Program-made: the position numbers and the translations under genes | Notes under the pieces: generated by a model | What the model saw: only the letters and a program-made list of their open reading frames with translations | What the model was told of the DNA's origin: nothing | The model's database searches: none | In this document: positions 1 through 9,138 of the stretch, in pieces | Numbering within the stretch: the first letter of the stretch is position 1 | Layout of the letters: every line of letters starts with the position of its first letter | DNA from: Mycobacterium marinum | Lineage (GTDB): Bacteria; Actinomycetota; Actinomycetes; Mycobacteriales; Mycobacteriaceae | DNA length: 64,000 bases | Direction of reading: 5' to 3' | Assembly: GCF_003391395.1 (NCBI RefSeq) | Contig: NZ_CP024190.1 | Span: 2,976,001 to 3,040,000 of the forward strand

Positions 1-330
1 CCCCGCCTGCGACGACGTAGGCGCCGCTGATGATCGTCAATGATCGTCGTTTGGAGGTGGTCATTGGCGGGCGAAGCCGTTGGCACGCATCAACGCGCGC
101 CTGCATGATGGGCAATTCACTTCGGCTGCTCCACTTTTCACCGACCGCCTGCCGGCGTGTGACGGACTGCGCCGGCCAGCCGGTGTCGCGTCACCGCCGG
201 GCGAACTGTAACACGTTCTATTGATGCCCCGGTGAGTCGCACCTCGGTGGAGTAGCAATCGGTGTCGGGGCGGTTTCTGCCCGCGTGCGGGTGAGAAGCC
301 TGCGCCGGCCGTTGGTGTGGCGGCAGGCGG

Positions 331-860
331 CTACGGGCCGGGCTCCGCTTGAGCGTCGGGCGTTGAGGCGCTCTGCTCGCGGTGTGCGGTTCCTGGCGTG
401 CGGACGCGCTTTCCGAACTCGACGAGCGCGTTCTCCAGGTGCTCGCGAGTGAAATCCGGCCACAGTTCATCGAGGAACAACAGTTCGGAGTAGGCCGATT
501 GCCAGAGAAAGCCGCTGGACAGTCGGCGGTCCCCCCGATCCGGATGACGAGGTCCGGATCTTGCATCTCGGGCGCGTAGAGCAGCCGGTGGAACGCCTCC
601 ACGCCACCGCCGGTCTAGCGCTCTGCGGCATCTAGCACCTCCTGGCGGCCGCCATAGTTGAGCACGACGAACAGCGTCATGCGGTCGTTGTGGGCTGTTG
701 CGGCCTCGGCGCGATCGATCGCGTCAAGCACGTTGTGCGGTAGGCCACCGTAGAGCGAGAACTGCGTGAGACCCAGTTCGCAGGCATCGCGGAGGCGCTT
801 GGCTGCCCAACGTCCGTTACCGTGGGACACACAGCCACATTGAGCGGAAATCGTCTAGCT
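331..860 (-). pseudogene. Decayed cis-prenyltransferase (UppS-type) pseudogene
   Basis: The minus strand carries pieces of a polyprenyl diphosphate synthase in order but in different frames. About 834-860 encodes FPLNVAV (family: LPxHVAVI). A frame change follows, then HGNGRWAAKR (about 800-825) and NYGGRQEVLDAAER. A TAG stop at 615-617 comes next, then YAPEMQDPDLVIRIGG (about 535-590). A further shift in the C-run near 525-536 restores SGFLWQSAYSELLF and DELWPDFTREHLENAL, ending at a TAG at 331-333. Spacing between motifs is too short for an intact enzyme of about 230-260 aa, so internal segments are deleted, including the region normally between the DGNGRWA motif and the LxxAI helix. The family makes undecaprenyl or decaprenyl carrier lipid from isopentenyl diphosphate; this copy cannot encode a functional protein. 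Limits are approximate. Confidence 0.85.
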
Positions 861-1345
861 GTCACATCCGAGCGGTCCTTGGTATCTGCATGAATGCCGG
901 TCTGTGGATCCGACAATTGCATGCGAAGCAAGTGATCGATTGTGGCCGATAATATCCGACGCAGCAGCCGGCATCGCGGCGGTATTCGGTTCTAGTTCCA
1001 GCATGCGGTCGCAGCGTTGTATCGCTGAGATTGTGCGCTGGAGTTCGGCCCGCACGGGCGATCGCCGGTCCAGATCCGCGGGCGTCAACGTCTCGCCGAG
1101 TCCCCGTCTACCTGGCGTTATTCGGGTCGTCCTGGCGATGACCGAATGTGTCGCGATCATCGCATTGATCCTATTCACCTCGGTGTGCGCTGCGATTTGA
1201 CGGAGGCGTGGGAATGCTCTCGTTCGCAATCTCGGCCCTTCTTCGCCGGCATTGTTGCCCCGCGACTTGTCCGGCCACAACATGGCCGGCGGCGGAGCGG
1301 TTTTGCACCCGGAACTCCGCGCGAGGCGTACGTGCTGGGCACCCG
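861..1345. other. Intergenic stretch with no supportable gene
   Basis: About 485 bases between the UppS remnant and the NYN-LOTUS gene. Open frames exist on both strands but are short, compositionally driven and match no family I recognise. It may contain more decayed coding sequence belonging to the same degraded locus. Confidence 0.4.
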
Positions 1346-2212
1346 TTAGGAATCGGCCTCGATGTGGAGTCGAACCAGTCGCGTGGTGCTGCTTTCGTCG
1401 AGATCCACCAGGTCGCTGCGGGAGCGCAGGAAATCGCTGAATGACTTGAAGCCGAGAGATTTTTCGCTGAACGATGGATCCATTCGCTTCATCTGCGCCT
1501 TGACCGCAGAATTGTGCAGCCATTCGGCATCGTCCTTCTCCTGCCCGATGCGAAGGGCGCGCTCGAGCAGCCCGGTGGCGGCGGTTTGTGCGTCCAGTGG
1601 TGTCGGCTCGTCGCGATCGGCGGCGTTCGACCGACGGCTGCGCTTCTTGGCCGCGGGTGCGGGCAGGGTAGGTATCCCGGGAAGGGCGTCGTAGGTGACG
1701 AACTCGTCGCAGGCGGCGGCCAGCGACCCGCTGCTGGCGCCCGCCACGCCGATCCCCACGACGTAGCGTCCTAAGCGCTTGCAGCGCTGGGCAAGAGCGA
1801 TGTAATCCGAGTCGCCGCCAACGATCACCACGTGCGTCAGATCGGGTAGCCGAAACATGTCCTCGACCGCATCGACGGCTAGTCGAATGTCGGCCCCGTT
1901 CTTGCCATAGGAGGCGGCTGGGAACAGTTGGACCAGGTCAACCGCGCGGCCCACCAACTGGCCGTGATAGCCAGCATTGACGTCGGCGGACCAGTCCGCG
2001 TAGGCACGGGTGAGGACCAGGGTGCCGAACGAGGAGGCGAAGTCGATGATCGCACCCAAATCGACGGTCGCCAGCTGCAATCGTTCTTGTTCCAGGCCCT
2101 TGGACTTGTCCCGGTGGAACGTGTTTCGGCCGTGGACTTGCTCGTAGCGCGAGATCACGATGTTGTCGAAGTCGAAATAGACCGCGACGCGAGATGCGCT
2201 GGTTTCGGTCAT
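1346..2212 (-). CDS. NYN domain protein with C-terminal LOTUS/OST-HTH domain
   Basis: 288 aa. Residues about 8-165 form an NYN (PIN-like, DUF88) nuclease domain: the first acidic motif is YFDFDN (residues 12-17), and later come the GADIRLAVDA motif and the VIVGGDSDYIAL motif typical of the catalytic acidic cluster. A charged, low-complexity linker (about 185-210) leads to a C-terminal region (about 225-283) with KAQMKRMDPSFSEKSLGFKS and FSDFLRS, the pattern of a LOTUS/OST-HTH domain. In this family the NYN part is a metal-dependent RNase and LOTUS binds RNA, so an RNA-processing or RNA-decay role is inferred. The start is the ATG at 2210-2212. It is monocistronic, divergent from the PPE gene. 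Domain calls are from motif recognition; the substrate is unknown. Confidence 0.88.
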   Translation of the reverse strand: MTETSASRVAVYFDFDNIVISRYEQVHGRNTFHRDKSKGLEQERLQLATVDLGAIIDFASSFGTLVLTRAYADWSADVNAGYHGQLVGRAVDLVQLFPAASYGKNGADIRLAVDAVEDMFRLPDLTHVVIVGGDSDYIALAQRCKRLGRYVVGIGVAGASSGSLAAACDEFVTYDALPGIPTLPAPAAKKRSRRSNAADRDEPTPLDAQTAATGLLERALRIGQEKDDAEWLHNSAVKAQMKRMDPSFSEKSLGFKSFSDFLRSRSDLVDLDESSTTRLVRLHIEADS

Positions 2213-2842
2213 CTAGCCGGCGTCGTCGTCTGTGACTCGGGCAAGTCTGCTGCTGAGAGTTTTGCAACCATCCGGCTATCGTGCCCCTCGAAGTGCGACG
2301 CCATCAAGCTGGCAGTCGCCGGATCGCGGTTTCGACGACCTCGACAGGGATGGTCCAGGCCGATTGAGACAAATATTGCCGGCACAAACTCTCAACAGGG
2401 CTTCGGGAGGCCTCTGACCGTATCGAAAGATGCTGAATGCGAGTTATTTTCGCGTTTCGGGGCGGCGGTGAAGTGCATTTCCCGGGCCGATGCCATCCGG
2501 ACTGCGGTATGCGGAGTTCTCTCGGCATTCAGAATTCATGCGGGGATTTCTTCCAAACAGGGATATTTTTCCGCCGTTGCCAGATATGTTTTTGCTGCCA
2601 AGTTGCTTGATTCGACCGGATCAGCGGCCTGCCTGTCGCGGGCGGAGGCACGCAATGATGCGGGGTCACGCTCAGCGGCCCATCGGCGATGTGGCGCCGG
2701 TGTGGGTGAAGCCGTGAGTTGGCACGCGAGGCGGGCTCCGGCTAGGTGTGCACGGTTGGCCGGGCGGGTCAGGCGATAGCGGTCGTAGGTACGTGGTGGT
2801 GGGCGACAGCGCAGGTGCTGTGAACGGGAACGGACGGATGCA
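2213..2842. promoter_or_regulatory. Long upstream region of the giant PPE gene
   Basis: About 630 bases between divergent genes. The part around 2430-2610 is visibly richer in A and T than its surroundings (runs such as tatttttccg), which fits a promoter or regulatory zone or horizontally acquired DNA. No convincing ORF, PE partner gene or RNA was seen. The exact promoter cannot be assigned by eye. Confidence 0.4.
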
Positions 2843-5800
2843 ATGAATTTTTCAGTGTTGCCGCCAGAGATCAACTCACTACGACTGTTTGCCGGCGCCG
2901 GGCCCACATCGATGCTGGAGGCGGCAGCAGCGTGGGGGAGCCTGGCTGACGAGCTGCAGGTCGCGGCGTCTTCGTTCTCGTCGGTCACGGCCGGCCTGGC
3001 GAGTGGAGCATGGCAGGGGCCGGCTTCGGCAGCGATGTCAGCCGTAGCCGCACCCTATGCGAGCTGGTTGAGCGCGGCGGCGGCCCAAGCCGCGGGCACG
3101 GCGGGGCGGGCGACGGCGGCGGCGGCGGTGTTCGAGGCCGCACAGGCCGCGATCGTGCATCCAGCAATGGTGGCAGCCAACCGCAACGAGCTGGTGGCGC
3201 TGGTGATCTCCAACCTCTTCGGTCAGAACGCACCAGCGATCGCGGCGACCGAGGCCGTCTACGAACAGCTGTGGGCCCAGGATGTGGCCGTGATGGCGGG
3301 CTATCACGCAGGAGTCTCGGCGATAGCGCAGCAGTTGGCTCCGTGGCAGCAGGCGCTGGCCCTGCCCGCCGCGGATGCCGACTTCAGCCTCTCTATCTTT
3401 GGTCTGCAACTGGTGAAGACCGGTACCGCGAATGCGACCACGACGTTCGGCGGGGTGGCGATCGCCTCGGGTGCGAACAGCTCGGCCGATGCCGGCGTGG
3501 CCGATATCGCCTTCGCCTTCGGAAGCGGTAGCAGCGCCTCCGCCACCGGTGGCGTGCTCAACATTGCCGGGGTCGGCGGCGCCAATAGCTCGGCCAGCGC
3601 GACCGGCGGAATCAACATCGGCACCGGTGCGCTCGCGTTCGGCGACGGCAACACGGTCAACGCCAGCTCCATCGGCGTCGCCAATATCGGCACGGTGGCC
3701 GCGGCGTTCGGCAACAACAACTCGGTGACCGCGATCGCCAACGGGGTGGAGAACAACGCCACCGTTGCGGCCGCGTTCGGCAATAACAACACCGACGTCT
3801 CGGCGATCGTCAATGGTGTGGAAAACACCGGTGTGGTGTCGGCCGTGTTCGGCAGCGACAACTCCGGAGTTTCTGCCAACGCGTTCGGTGTGGAAAACAA
3901 CGCCATAGTTGCCACCGCCGCCGGCTCTGGCAACAGCAATGTGATGGCCAACGCCGGCGGCGTGGGCGCCAATGAAATCCTGGTGGCAGCGGCACTCGGC
4001 AACAACAACTCGGCCATAGCCAACGCCACCGGCGTGGGCGGCACTCTCGGTACCGGCGCCATTTCGTTGATCGGGAACAACAACACGCTTTATGCCGACG
4101 CCACCGGCGCCGGTCACATCGGCACCGTCGCCAGCGCGTTGTTCGGCGACAACAATGGAGTCAAAGCCACTTCCTTCGGCTTGAACAACATCGCGACGGT
4201 GGCCACCGCGGGCGGCAGCGGCAACACCACGGTTGCGGCCGAAGCCAGCGGCGCCGAGAACGTCGCCGTCTTGGCCACCGCGTTCGGCAACAACAACCCC
4301 ACGGTCACGGCGAACGTCTTGGGTGCGGGCAACCTCGCGACTGCGGCCACCGCGTTGGGCAACAACAACACCATCAATGCCAACGTAGTCGGCTTGGAAA
4401 ACATCGCCACCGTGGCGACCGCGGGTGGCAACGACAATGGAGTCGGTGCCAGCGGTGTTGGCGTGGGCGGCAATATCGGCAACATCGCGACGGCCTTCGG
4501 CAACAGCAACAGCCAGGTCAGCGCCGACGCCAGCGGCGCGGGCGGCAACCTCGGCACCGTCGCCACCGCGTTCGGCAACGAAAACAACGTCACGGCGAGC
4601 GCCTTCGGTGCGGGCAATATCGGCAACGTTTCCAGCGCGTTGTTCAGCAACAACAACACGATCTCCGCCAGCTCGATCGGCGTGGAAAACATTGGCACCG
4701 TGGCCACCTCGATCGGTGACAACAACACGGTCTCGGCCACCAACGGGTTGGGTCTGGGCGGCAACATCGCCACCGTCGCCACCGCCTTGGGCGGCCAGAA
4801 CAATACCGTCAGCGCCGAAACCGGCACCGGAGGCGGCAATATCGCGTCGGTGTCGACGGTGTTGTTTGGTGAGAACAACACGGCTTCGGCCAGTGCGATT
4901 GGTGCGGGCAATATCGCCAACGTGGCCACGGTGTTGTTCAGCGATAACAACACGTCTAATGCCAGTTCGTTTGGGGTGGAGAACATCGCCGCTGTGGCGA
5001 CCTCCTACGGTGATGGCAACAATGTGACGGCGACCAACTCGTTGGGGCTGGGTGGCAATATCGCCACGGTGGCCACGGCGTTGGGTGGTCAGGACAACAC
5101 GGTGAGCGCTCAGGCCGGTGCTGGTGGGGCGAATATCGCTCAGGTGGCCACGGTGTTGTTCGGTGACAACAACACGGCTTCGGCCAGTGGGCTGGGTGCG
5201 GGCAACATCGCGGACGTGGCGACGGTGTTGTTCAGCAATAACAACACGTCCAATGCCAGTGCGTTGGGTGTGGAGAACATCGCGACGATCGCTACGTCCT
5301 ACGGGGACAACAACAATGTCTCTGCTACCGCGCCGGGCATTGGTGCCAACATCGCCACGGTGGCCACTGCGCTTGGGGGGCAAGGCAATACCGTCAGTGC
5401 GGAGTCCGGTGGTGCGGGCGCCAATATCGCGTCGGTGTCGACGGTGTTGTTTGGTGAGAACAACACGGCTTCGGCCAGTGCGATTGGTGCGGGCAATATC
5501 GCCAACGTGGCCACGGTGTTGTTCAGCGATAACAACACGTCGAATGCCAGTTCGTTTGGGGTGGAGAACATCGCCGCTGTGGCGACCTCCTACGGTGATG
5601 GCAACAATGTGACGGCGACCAACTCGTTGGGGCTGGGTGGCAATATCGCCACGGTGGCCACGGCGTTGGGTGGTCAGGACAACACGGTGAGCGCTCAGGC
5701 CGGTGCTGGTGGGGCGAATATCGCTCAGGTGGCCACGGTGTTGTTCGGTGACAACAACACGGCTTCGGCCAGTGGGCTGGGTGCGGGCAACATCGCGGAC

Positions 5801-8800
5801 GTGGCGACGGTGTTGTTCAGCAATAACAACACGTCCAATGCCAGTGCGTTGGGTGTGGAGAACATCGCGACGATCGCTACGTCCTACGGGGACAACAACA
5901 ATGTCTCTGCTACCGCGCCGGGCATTGGTGCCAACATCGCCACGGTGGCCACTGCGCTTGGGGGGCAAGGCAATACCGTCAGTGCGGAGTCCGGTGGTGC
6001 GGGCGCCAATATCGCGTCGGTGTCGACGGTGTTGTTTGGTGAGAACAACACGGCTTCGGCCAGTGCGATTGGTGCGGGCAATATCGCCAACGTGGCCACG
6101 GTGTTGTTCAGCGATAACAACACGTCGAATGCCAGTTCGTTTGGGGTGGAGAACATCGCCGCTGTGGCGACCTCCTACGGTGATGGCAACAATGTGACGG
6201 CGACCAACTCGTTGGGGCTGGGTGGCAATATCGCCACGGTGGCCACGGCGTTGGGTGGTCAGGACAACACGGTGAGCGCTCAGGCCGGTGCTGGTGGGGC
6301 GAATATCGCTCAGGTGGCCACGGTGTTGTTCGGTGACAACAACACGGCTTCGGCCAGTGGGCTGGGTGCGGGCAACATCGCGGACGTGGCGACGGTGTTG
6401 TTCAGCAATAACAACACGTCCAATGCCAGTGCGTTGGGTGTGGAGAACATCGCGACGATCGCTACGTCCTACGGGGACAACAACAATGTCTCTGCTACCG
6501 CGCCGGGCATTGGTGCCAACATCGCCACGGTGGCCACTGCGCTTGGGGGGCAAGGCAATACCGTCAGTGCGGAGTCCGGTGGTGCGGGCGCCAATATCGC
6601 GTCGGTGTCGACGGTGTTGTTTGGTGAGAACAACACGGCTTCGGCCAGTGCGATTGGTGCGGGCAATATCGCCAACGTGGCCACGGTGTTGTTCAGCGAC
6701 AGCAACACGTCCACCGTCAGCTCGTTTGGGGTGGAGAACATTGCCACCGTGGCGACCTCCTACGGAGACTTCAACAACGTCTCAGCCAGCACGCCGGGCA
6801 TCGGTGGCAATATCGCCACCTTCGCCACCGCTTTCGGCGAGGGCAACACCAATGTCCATGCCGAGGCCGGCCCCGGCGGTGCCAACATCGCGACCCTGGC
6901 CACTGTCTTCGGCGACGGCAACGCTGTCTCAGTCAAATCGATTGGCGCGGGCAATACCGCCAGCATCGCCACCATGATCGGCAACAACAACACGGCTGAC
7001 ATCAACGTATTCGGTCTGGAGAATGTCGCCACGGTGGCGACCGCAATCGGTGACAACAACGGTCTGACCGCCAACGCCCCGGGGCTTGGCGCCAACATCG
7101 CCACCGTCGCCACCGCGATCGGCAGCGGCAACTCCCAGGTCAGTGCCGAGGCCGGCGGCGCCGGGGGCAATATCGCCACCCTGTCCAGCGTGTTCGGCGA
7201 CAGCAACACGGCCGTCGTCACCGCGTTTGGTGCGGGCAATGTGCCCACCGCCGCCACCGTGTTCGGTAGCGGCAACGGCGTCAAGGTCAACTCGTTCGGG
7301 CTGGAAAACATCGCCACGTTGGGCACCGTCTTCGGTGACAACAACACCGGCGTTGTGGCCGACGCCGGCGGGGTCGGCGGCAACATCGCCACCTTGGCCA
7401 ACGTGATCGGCGACGGCAACACCGCGGCCGCGGCCAGCGCGGTGGGTACCGGCAACATCGCCACCTTGGCCAACGTGTTCGGCGATGCGAATGCGGCCAC
7501 GGCCGGTTCCATCGGGGTCGGCAATGTGCCCACCGCCGCCACCGTGTTCGGTAGCGGCAACGGCGTGACAGTCAGCACGTTCGGGCTGGAAAACATCGCC
7601 ACGTTGGGCACCGTGATCGGTGACAACAACACCGGAGTCGTGGCCGACGCCGGCGGGGTCGGCGGCAACATCGCCACCTTGGCCAACGTGATCGGCAATA
7701 ACAACACCGCCGCCGGGGCCAGCGCGGTGGGTACCGGCAACATCGCCACCTTGGCCAACGTGTTCGGCGATGCGAATGCGGCCACGGCCGGTTCCATCGG
7801 GGTCGGCAATGTGCCCACCGCCGCCACCGTGTTCGGTAGCGGCAACGGCGTCAAGGTCAGCACGTTCGGGCTGGAAAACATCGCCACGTTGGGCACCGTG
7901 ATCGGTGACAACAACACCGGAGTCGTGGCCGACGCCGGCGGGGTCGGCGGCAACATCGCCACCTTGGCCAACGTGTTCGGCAATGACAACACCGCCGCGG
8001 AAGCCACGGCGAGCGGTGTGGGTGGCAACATCGCGACCCTGGCCAACGTGTTCGGTGATGGCAACGCAGTGAAGGCAAATGTGGTGGGCTTCGGCAACGT
8101 CCCCAGCGCTGCCACCGTGATCGGCAGCAACAACACGGTTACCACCGACGTCTTCGGCGTGGAGAACATCGCCACCTTGGCCAGCGTGTACGGCGACGGC
8201 AACAGTGGCGTGTTGGCTCAGTCTGGTGGTGTCGGCGGCAACATCGCGACCCTGGCCACCGTGATCGGCAGCAATAACACGGCGACCGAGGCCAGCGCGG
8301 TGGGCATCGGGGGCAACATCGCCACCTTGGGCACCGCGCTCTCCGACGGCAACGCGGTCTCGGCCACAGCGAACGGCTTCGGCAACACCGCCACCGTGGC
8401 CACCGCCTTCATCGGTGGCGGCAATACGGCCACCGCGTCGGCGTCCGGTGTGGGCAACATCGCCAGCCTGGCCACCGCCGTCGGCGCCGATAACGCGGTC
8501 TCGGCCACCGCTTCGGGCGCGGGCGGCAACATCGCTATCGCCGCCACGGCCATCGGCGACGGCAACACCGAAGTCACCGCGGATGCCGGCGGCCTGGGCG
8601 GCAACATCGGCGTCGCAGCGACTGCCATCGGTGGCGGCAATACGGTCGCGGCCAGCAGCACCGGACTCACCATCGGCAGTGTCGCCACGGCCGTCGGGGA
8701 TGGCAACACCGGGATCGCGGCGCGCGGACACCAGGCCGGCAATCTGGGCATCGTCTCCACGGCCATCGGTTTCGGTAACACCGATGTCGCCGCCGCCGGC

Positions 8801-9118
8801 TTTGGTGTGGCCAATATCGGCAACGTGGCCACGGTCATCGGGAGCAATAACCAGAACGTCTTCGCAGGCGGGACCGGGCTCTCCAATATCGCGACCGTCG
8901 GCGGGGACAACAACACGGCCCTGGCCGGAGACCAGTCGGGCGGCCTGGCCAGCGTCAATGTCGCAACCGTGTTCGGTAGTGGGTCGGGGGCCAGTGCCTT
9001 CAACGGCTTCCTCAACCTCGCCATTGGTCTGACCGACGGTGTCATGGCTTCAGCGGGTCCCGGCAACTTCAACGTGAGTATCCAGCCGTTCTTCGATGTC
9101 CAGCCGCTCTTCGGGTGA
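2843..9118 (+). CDS. Giant PPE family protein with about 24-residue NIATVAT-type repeats
   Basis: 2091 aa. Residues 1-180 are a typical PPE domain: LPPEINS near the N-terminus, the WxG-type turn GAWQGPAS, and VYEQLWAQD, which fits the YxxxD/E export motif of ESX substrates. From about residue 190 to the C-terminus the protein is a long array of 24-25 residue units with the pattern N-I-A-T-V-A-T-x-x-G-x-x-N-x-V-x-A, separated by linkers that rotate GVEN, G-x-GGN, GGAN, GAGN. This is not the classical MPTR pattern (NxGxGNxG) of long PPE proteins. By analogy it should be exported by a type VII system, probably ESX-5, and be surface-associated. Residues about 667-1286 contain 3.2 nearly identical 195-residue copies. 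The start ATG at 2843 gives the canonical PPE N-terminus. Function unknown. Confidence 0.92.
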   Translation: MNFSVLPPEINSLRLFAGAGPTSMLEAAAAWGSLADELQVAASSFSSVTAGLASGAWQGPASAAMSAVAAPYASWLSAAAAQAAGTAGRATAAAAVFEAAQAAIVHPAMVAANRNELVALVISNLFGQNAPAIAATEAVYEQLWAQDVAVMAGYHAGVSAIAQQLAPWQQALALPAADADFSLSIFGLQLVKTGTANATTTFGGVAIASGANSSADAGVADIAFAFGSGSSASATGGVLNIAGVGGANSSASATGGINIGTGALAFGDGNTVNASSIGVANIGTVAAAFGNNNSVTAIANGVENNATVAAAFGNNNTDVSAIVNGVENTGVVSAVFGSDNSGVSANAFGVENNAIVATAAGSGNSNVMANAGGVGANEILVAAALGNNNSAIANATGVGGTLGTGAISLIGNNNTLYADATGAGHIGTVASALFGDNNGVKATSFGLNNIATVATAGGSGNTTVAAEASGAENVAVLATAFGNNNPTVTANVLGAGNLATAATALGNNNTINANVVGLENIATVATAGGNDNGVGASGVGVGGNIGNIATAFGNSNSQVSADASGAGGNLGTVATAFGNENNVTASAFGAGNIGNVSSALFSNNNTISASSIGVENIGTVATSIGDNNTVSATNGLGLGGNIATVATALGGQNNTVSAETGTGGGNIASVSTVLFGENNTASASAIGAGNIANVATVLFSDNNTSNASSFGVENIAAVATSYGDGNNVTATNSLGLGGNIATVATALGGQDNTVSAQAGAGGANIAQVATVLFGDNNTASASGLGAGNIADVATVLFSNNNTSNASALGVENIATIATSYGDNNNVSATAPGIGANIATVATALGGQGNTVSAESGGAGANIASVSTVLFGENNTASASAIGAGNIANVATVLFSDNNTSNASSFGVENIAAVATSYGDGNNVTATNSLGLGGNIATVATALGGQDNTVSAQAGAGGANIAQVATVLFGDNNTASASGLGAGNIADVATVLFSNNNTSNASALGVENIATIATSYGDNNNVSATAPGIGANIATVATALGGQGNTVSAESGGAGANIASVSTVLFGENNTASASAIGAGNIANVATVLFSDNNTSNASSFGVENIAAVATSYGDGNNVTATNSLGLGGNIATVATALGGQDNTVSAQAGAGGANIAQVATVLFGDNNTASASGLGAGNIADVATVLFSNNNTSNASALGVENIATIATSYGDNNNVSATAPGIGANIATVATALGGQGNTVSAESGGAGANIASVSTVLFGENNTASASAIGAGNIANVATVLFSDSNTSTVSSFGVENIATVATSYGDFNNVSASTPGIGGNIATFATAFGEGNTNVHAEAGPGGANIATLATVFGDGNAVSVKSIGAGNTASIATMIGNNNTADINVFGLENVATVATAIGDNNGLTANAPGLGANIATVATAIGSGNSQVSAEAGGAGGNIATLSSVFGDSNTAVVTAFGAGNVPTAATVFGSGNGVKVNSFGLENIATLGTVFGDNNTGVVADAGGVGGNIATLANVIGDGNTAAAASAVGTGNIATLANVFGDANAATAGSIGVGNVPTAATVFGSGNGVTVSTFGLENIATLGTVIGDNNTGVVADAGGVGGNIATLANVIGNNNTAAGASAVGTGNIATLANVFGDANAATAGSIGVGNVPTAATVFGSGNGVKVSTFGLENIATLGTVIGDNNTGVVADAGGVGGNIATLANVFGNDNTAAEATASGVGGNIATLANVFGDGNAVKANVVGFGNVPSAATVIGSNNTVTTDVFGVENIATLASVYGDGNSGVLAQSGGVGGNIATLATVIGSNNTATEASAVGIGGNIATLGTALSDGNAVSATANGFGNTATVATAFIGGGNTATASASGVGNIASLATAVGADNAVSATASGAGGNIAIAATAIGDGNTEVTADAGGLGGNIGVAATAIGGGNTVAASSTGLTIGSVATAVGDGNTGIAARGHQAGNLGIVSTAIGFGNTDVAAAGFGVANIGNVATVIGSNNQNVFAGGTGLSNIATVGGDNNTALAGDQSGGLASVNVATVFGSGSGASAFNGFLNLAIGLTDGVMASAGPGNFNVSIQPFFDVQPLFG
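4841..6699 (+). repeat. 585-bp near-perfect tandem repeat, 3 full copies plus 104 bp
   Basis: Units begin at 4841, 5426, 6011 and 6596; the fourth diverges at 6700. Copies two and three look identical over 585 bp, and copy one differs from them at one noticed base in acgtctaatg versus acgtcgaatg. 585 is a multiple of 3, so frame is kept and each copy adds 195 residues (eight 24-25 residue repeats, two 4-repeat blocks). Codon use inside the array is more T-ending (for example gtgttgtttggtgag) than the flanking GGC/AAC-rich repeats. This suggests recent amplification of one variant. Copy number may vary between isolates or assemblies. Confidence 0.95.
7241..7975 (+). repeat. 285-bp tandem repeat in the PPE 3' part, about 2.6 copies
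   Basis: The phrase gtgcccaccgccgccaccgt starts at 7241, 7526 and 7811, giving a 285-bp (95-residue) period, equal to one block of four 24-residue repeats. Copies are highly similar but not identical (for example GVKVNSFG, GVTVSTFG, GVKVSTFG), so this expansion is older than the 585-bp array. Limits are approximate. Confidence 0.85.
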
Positions 9119-9138
9119 TCGGTGCACCCGAGGCGGCG

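Noticed and set aside
3038..6553. 1171-codon minus-strand frame opposite the PPE gene
   Set aside because: It mirrors the repetitive G+C-rich PPE sequence, has low-complexity Arg/His/Asp composition and repeats with the same 585-bp period. Open antisense frames over such repeats are expected.
4841..6699. Regular repeats as a CRISPR array
   Set aside because: Copies are contiguous, in frame and protein-coding, with no unique spacers and no cas genes.
6929..8731. 600-codon minus-strand frame opposite the PPE gene
   Set aside because: Same reason; composition follows the repeat and no domain is recognised.
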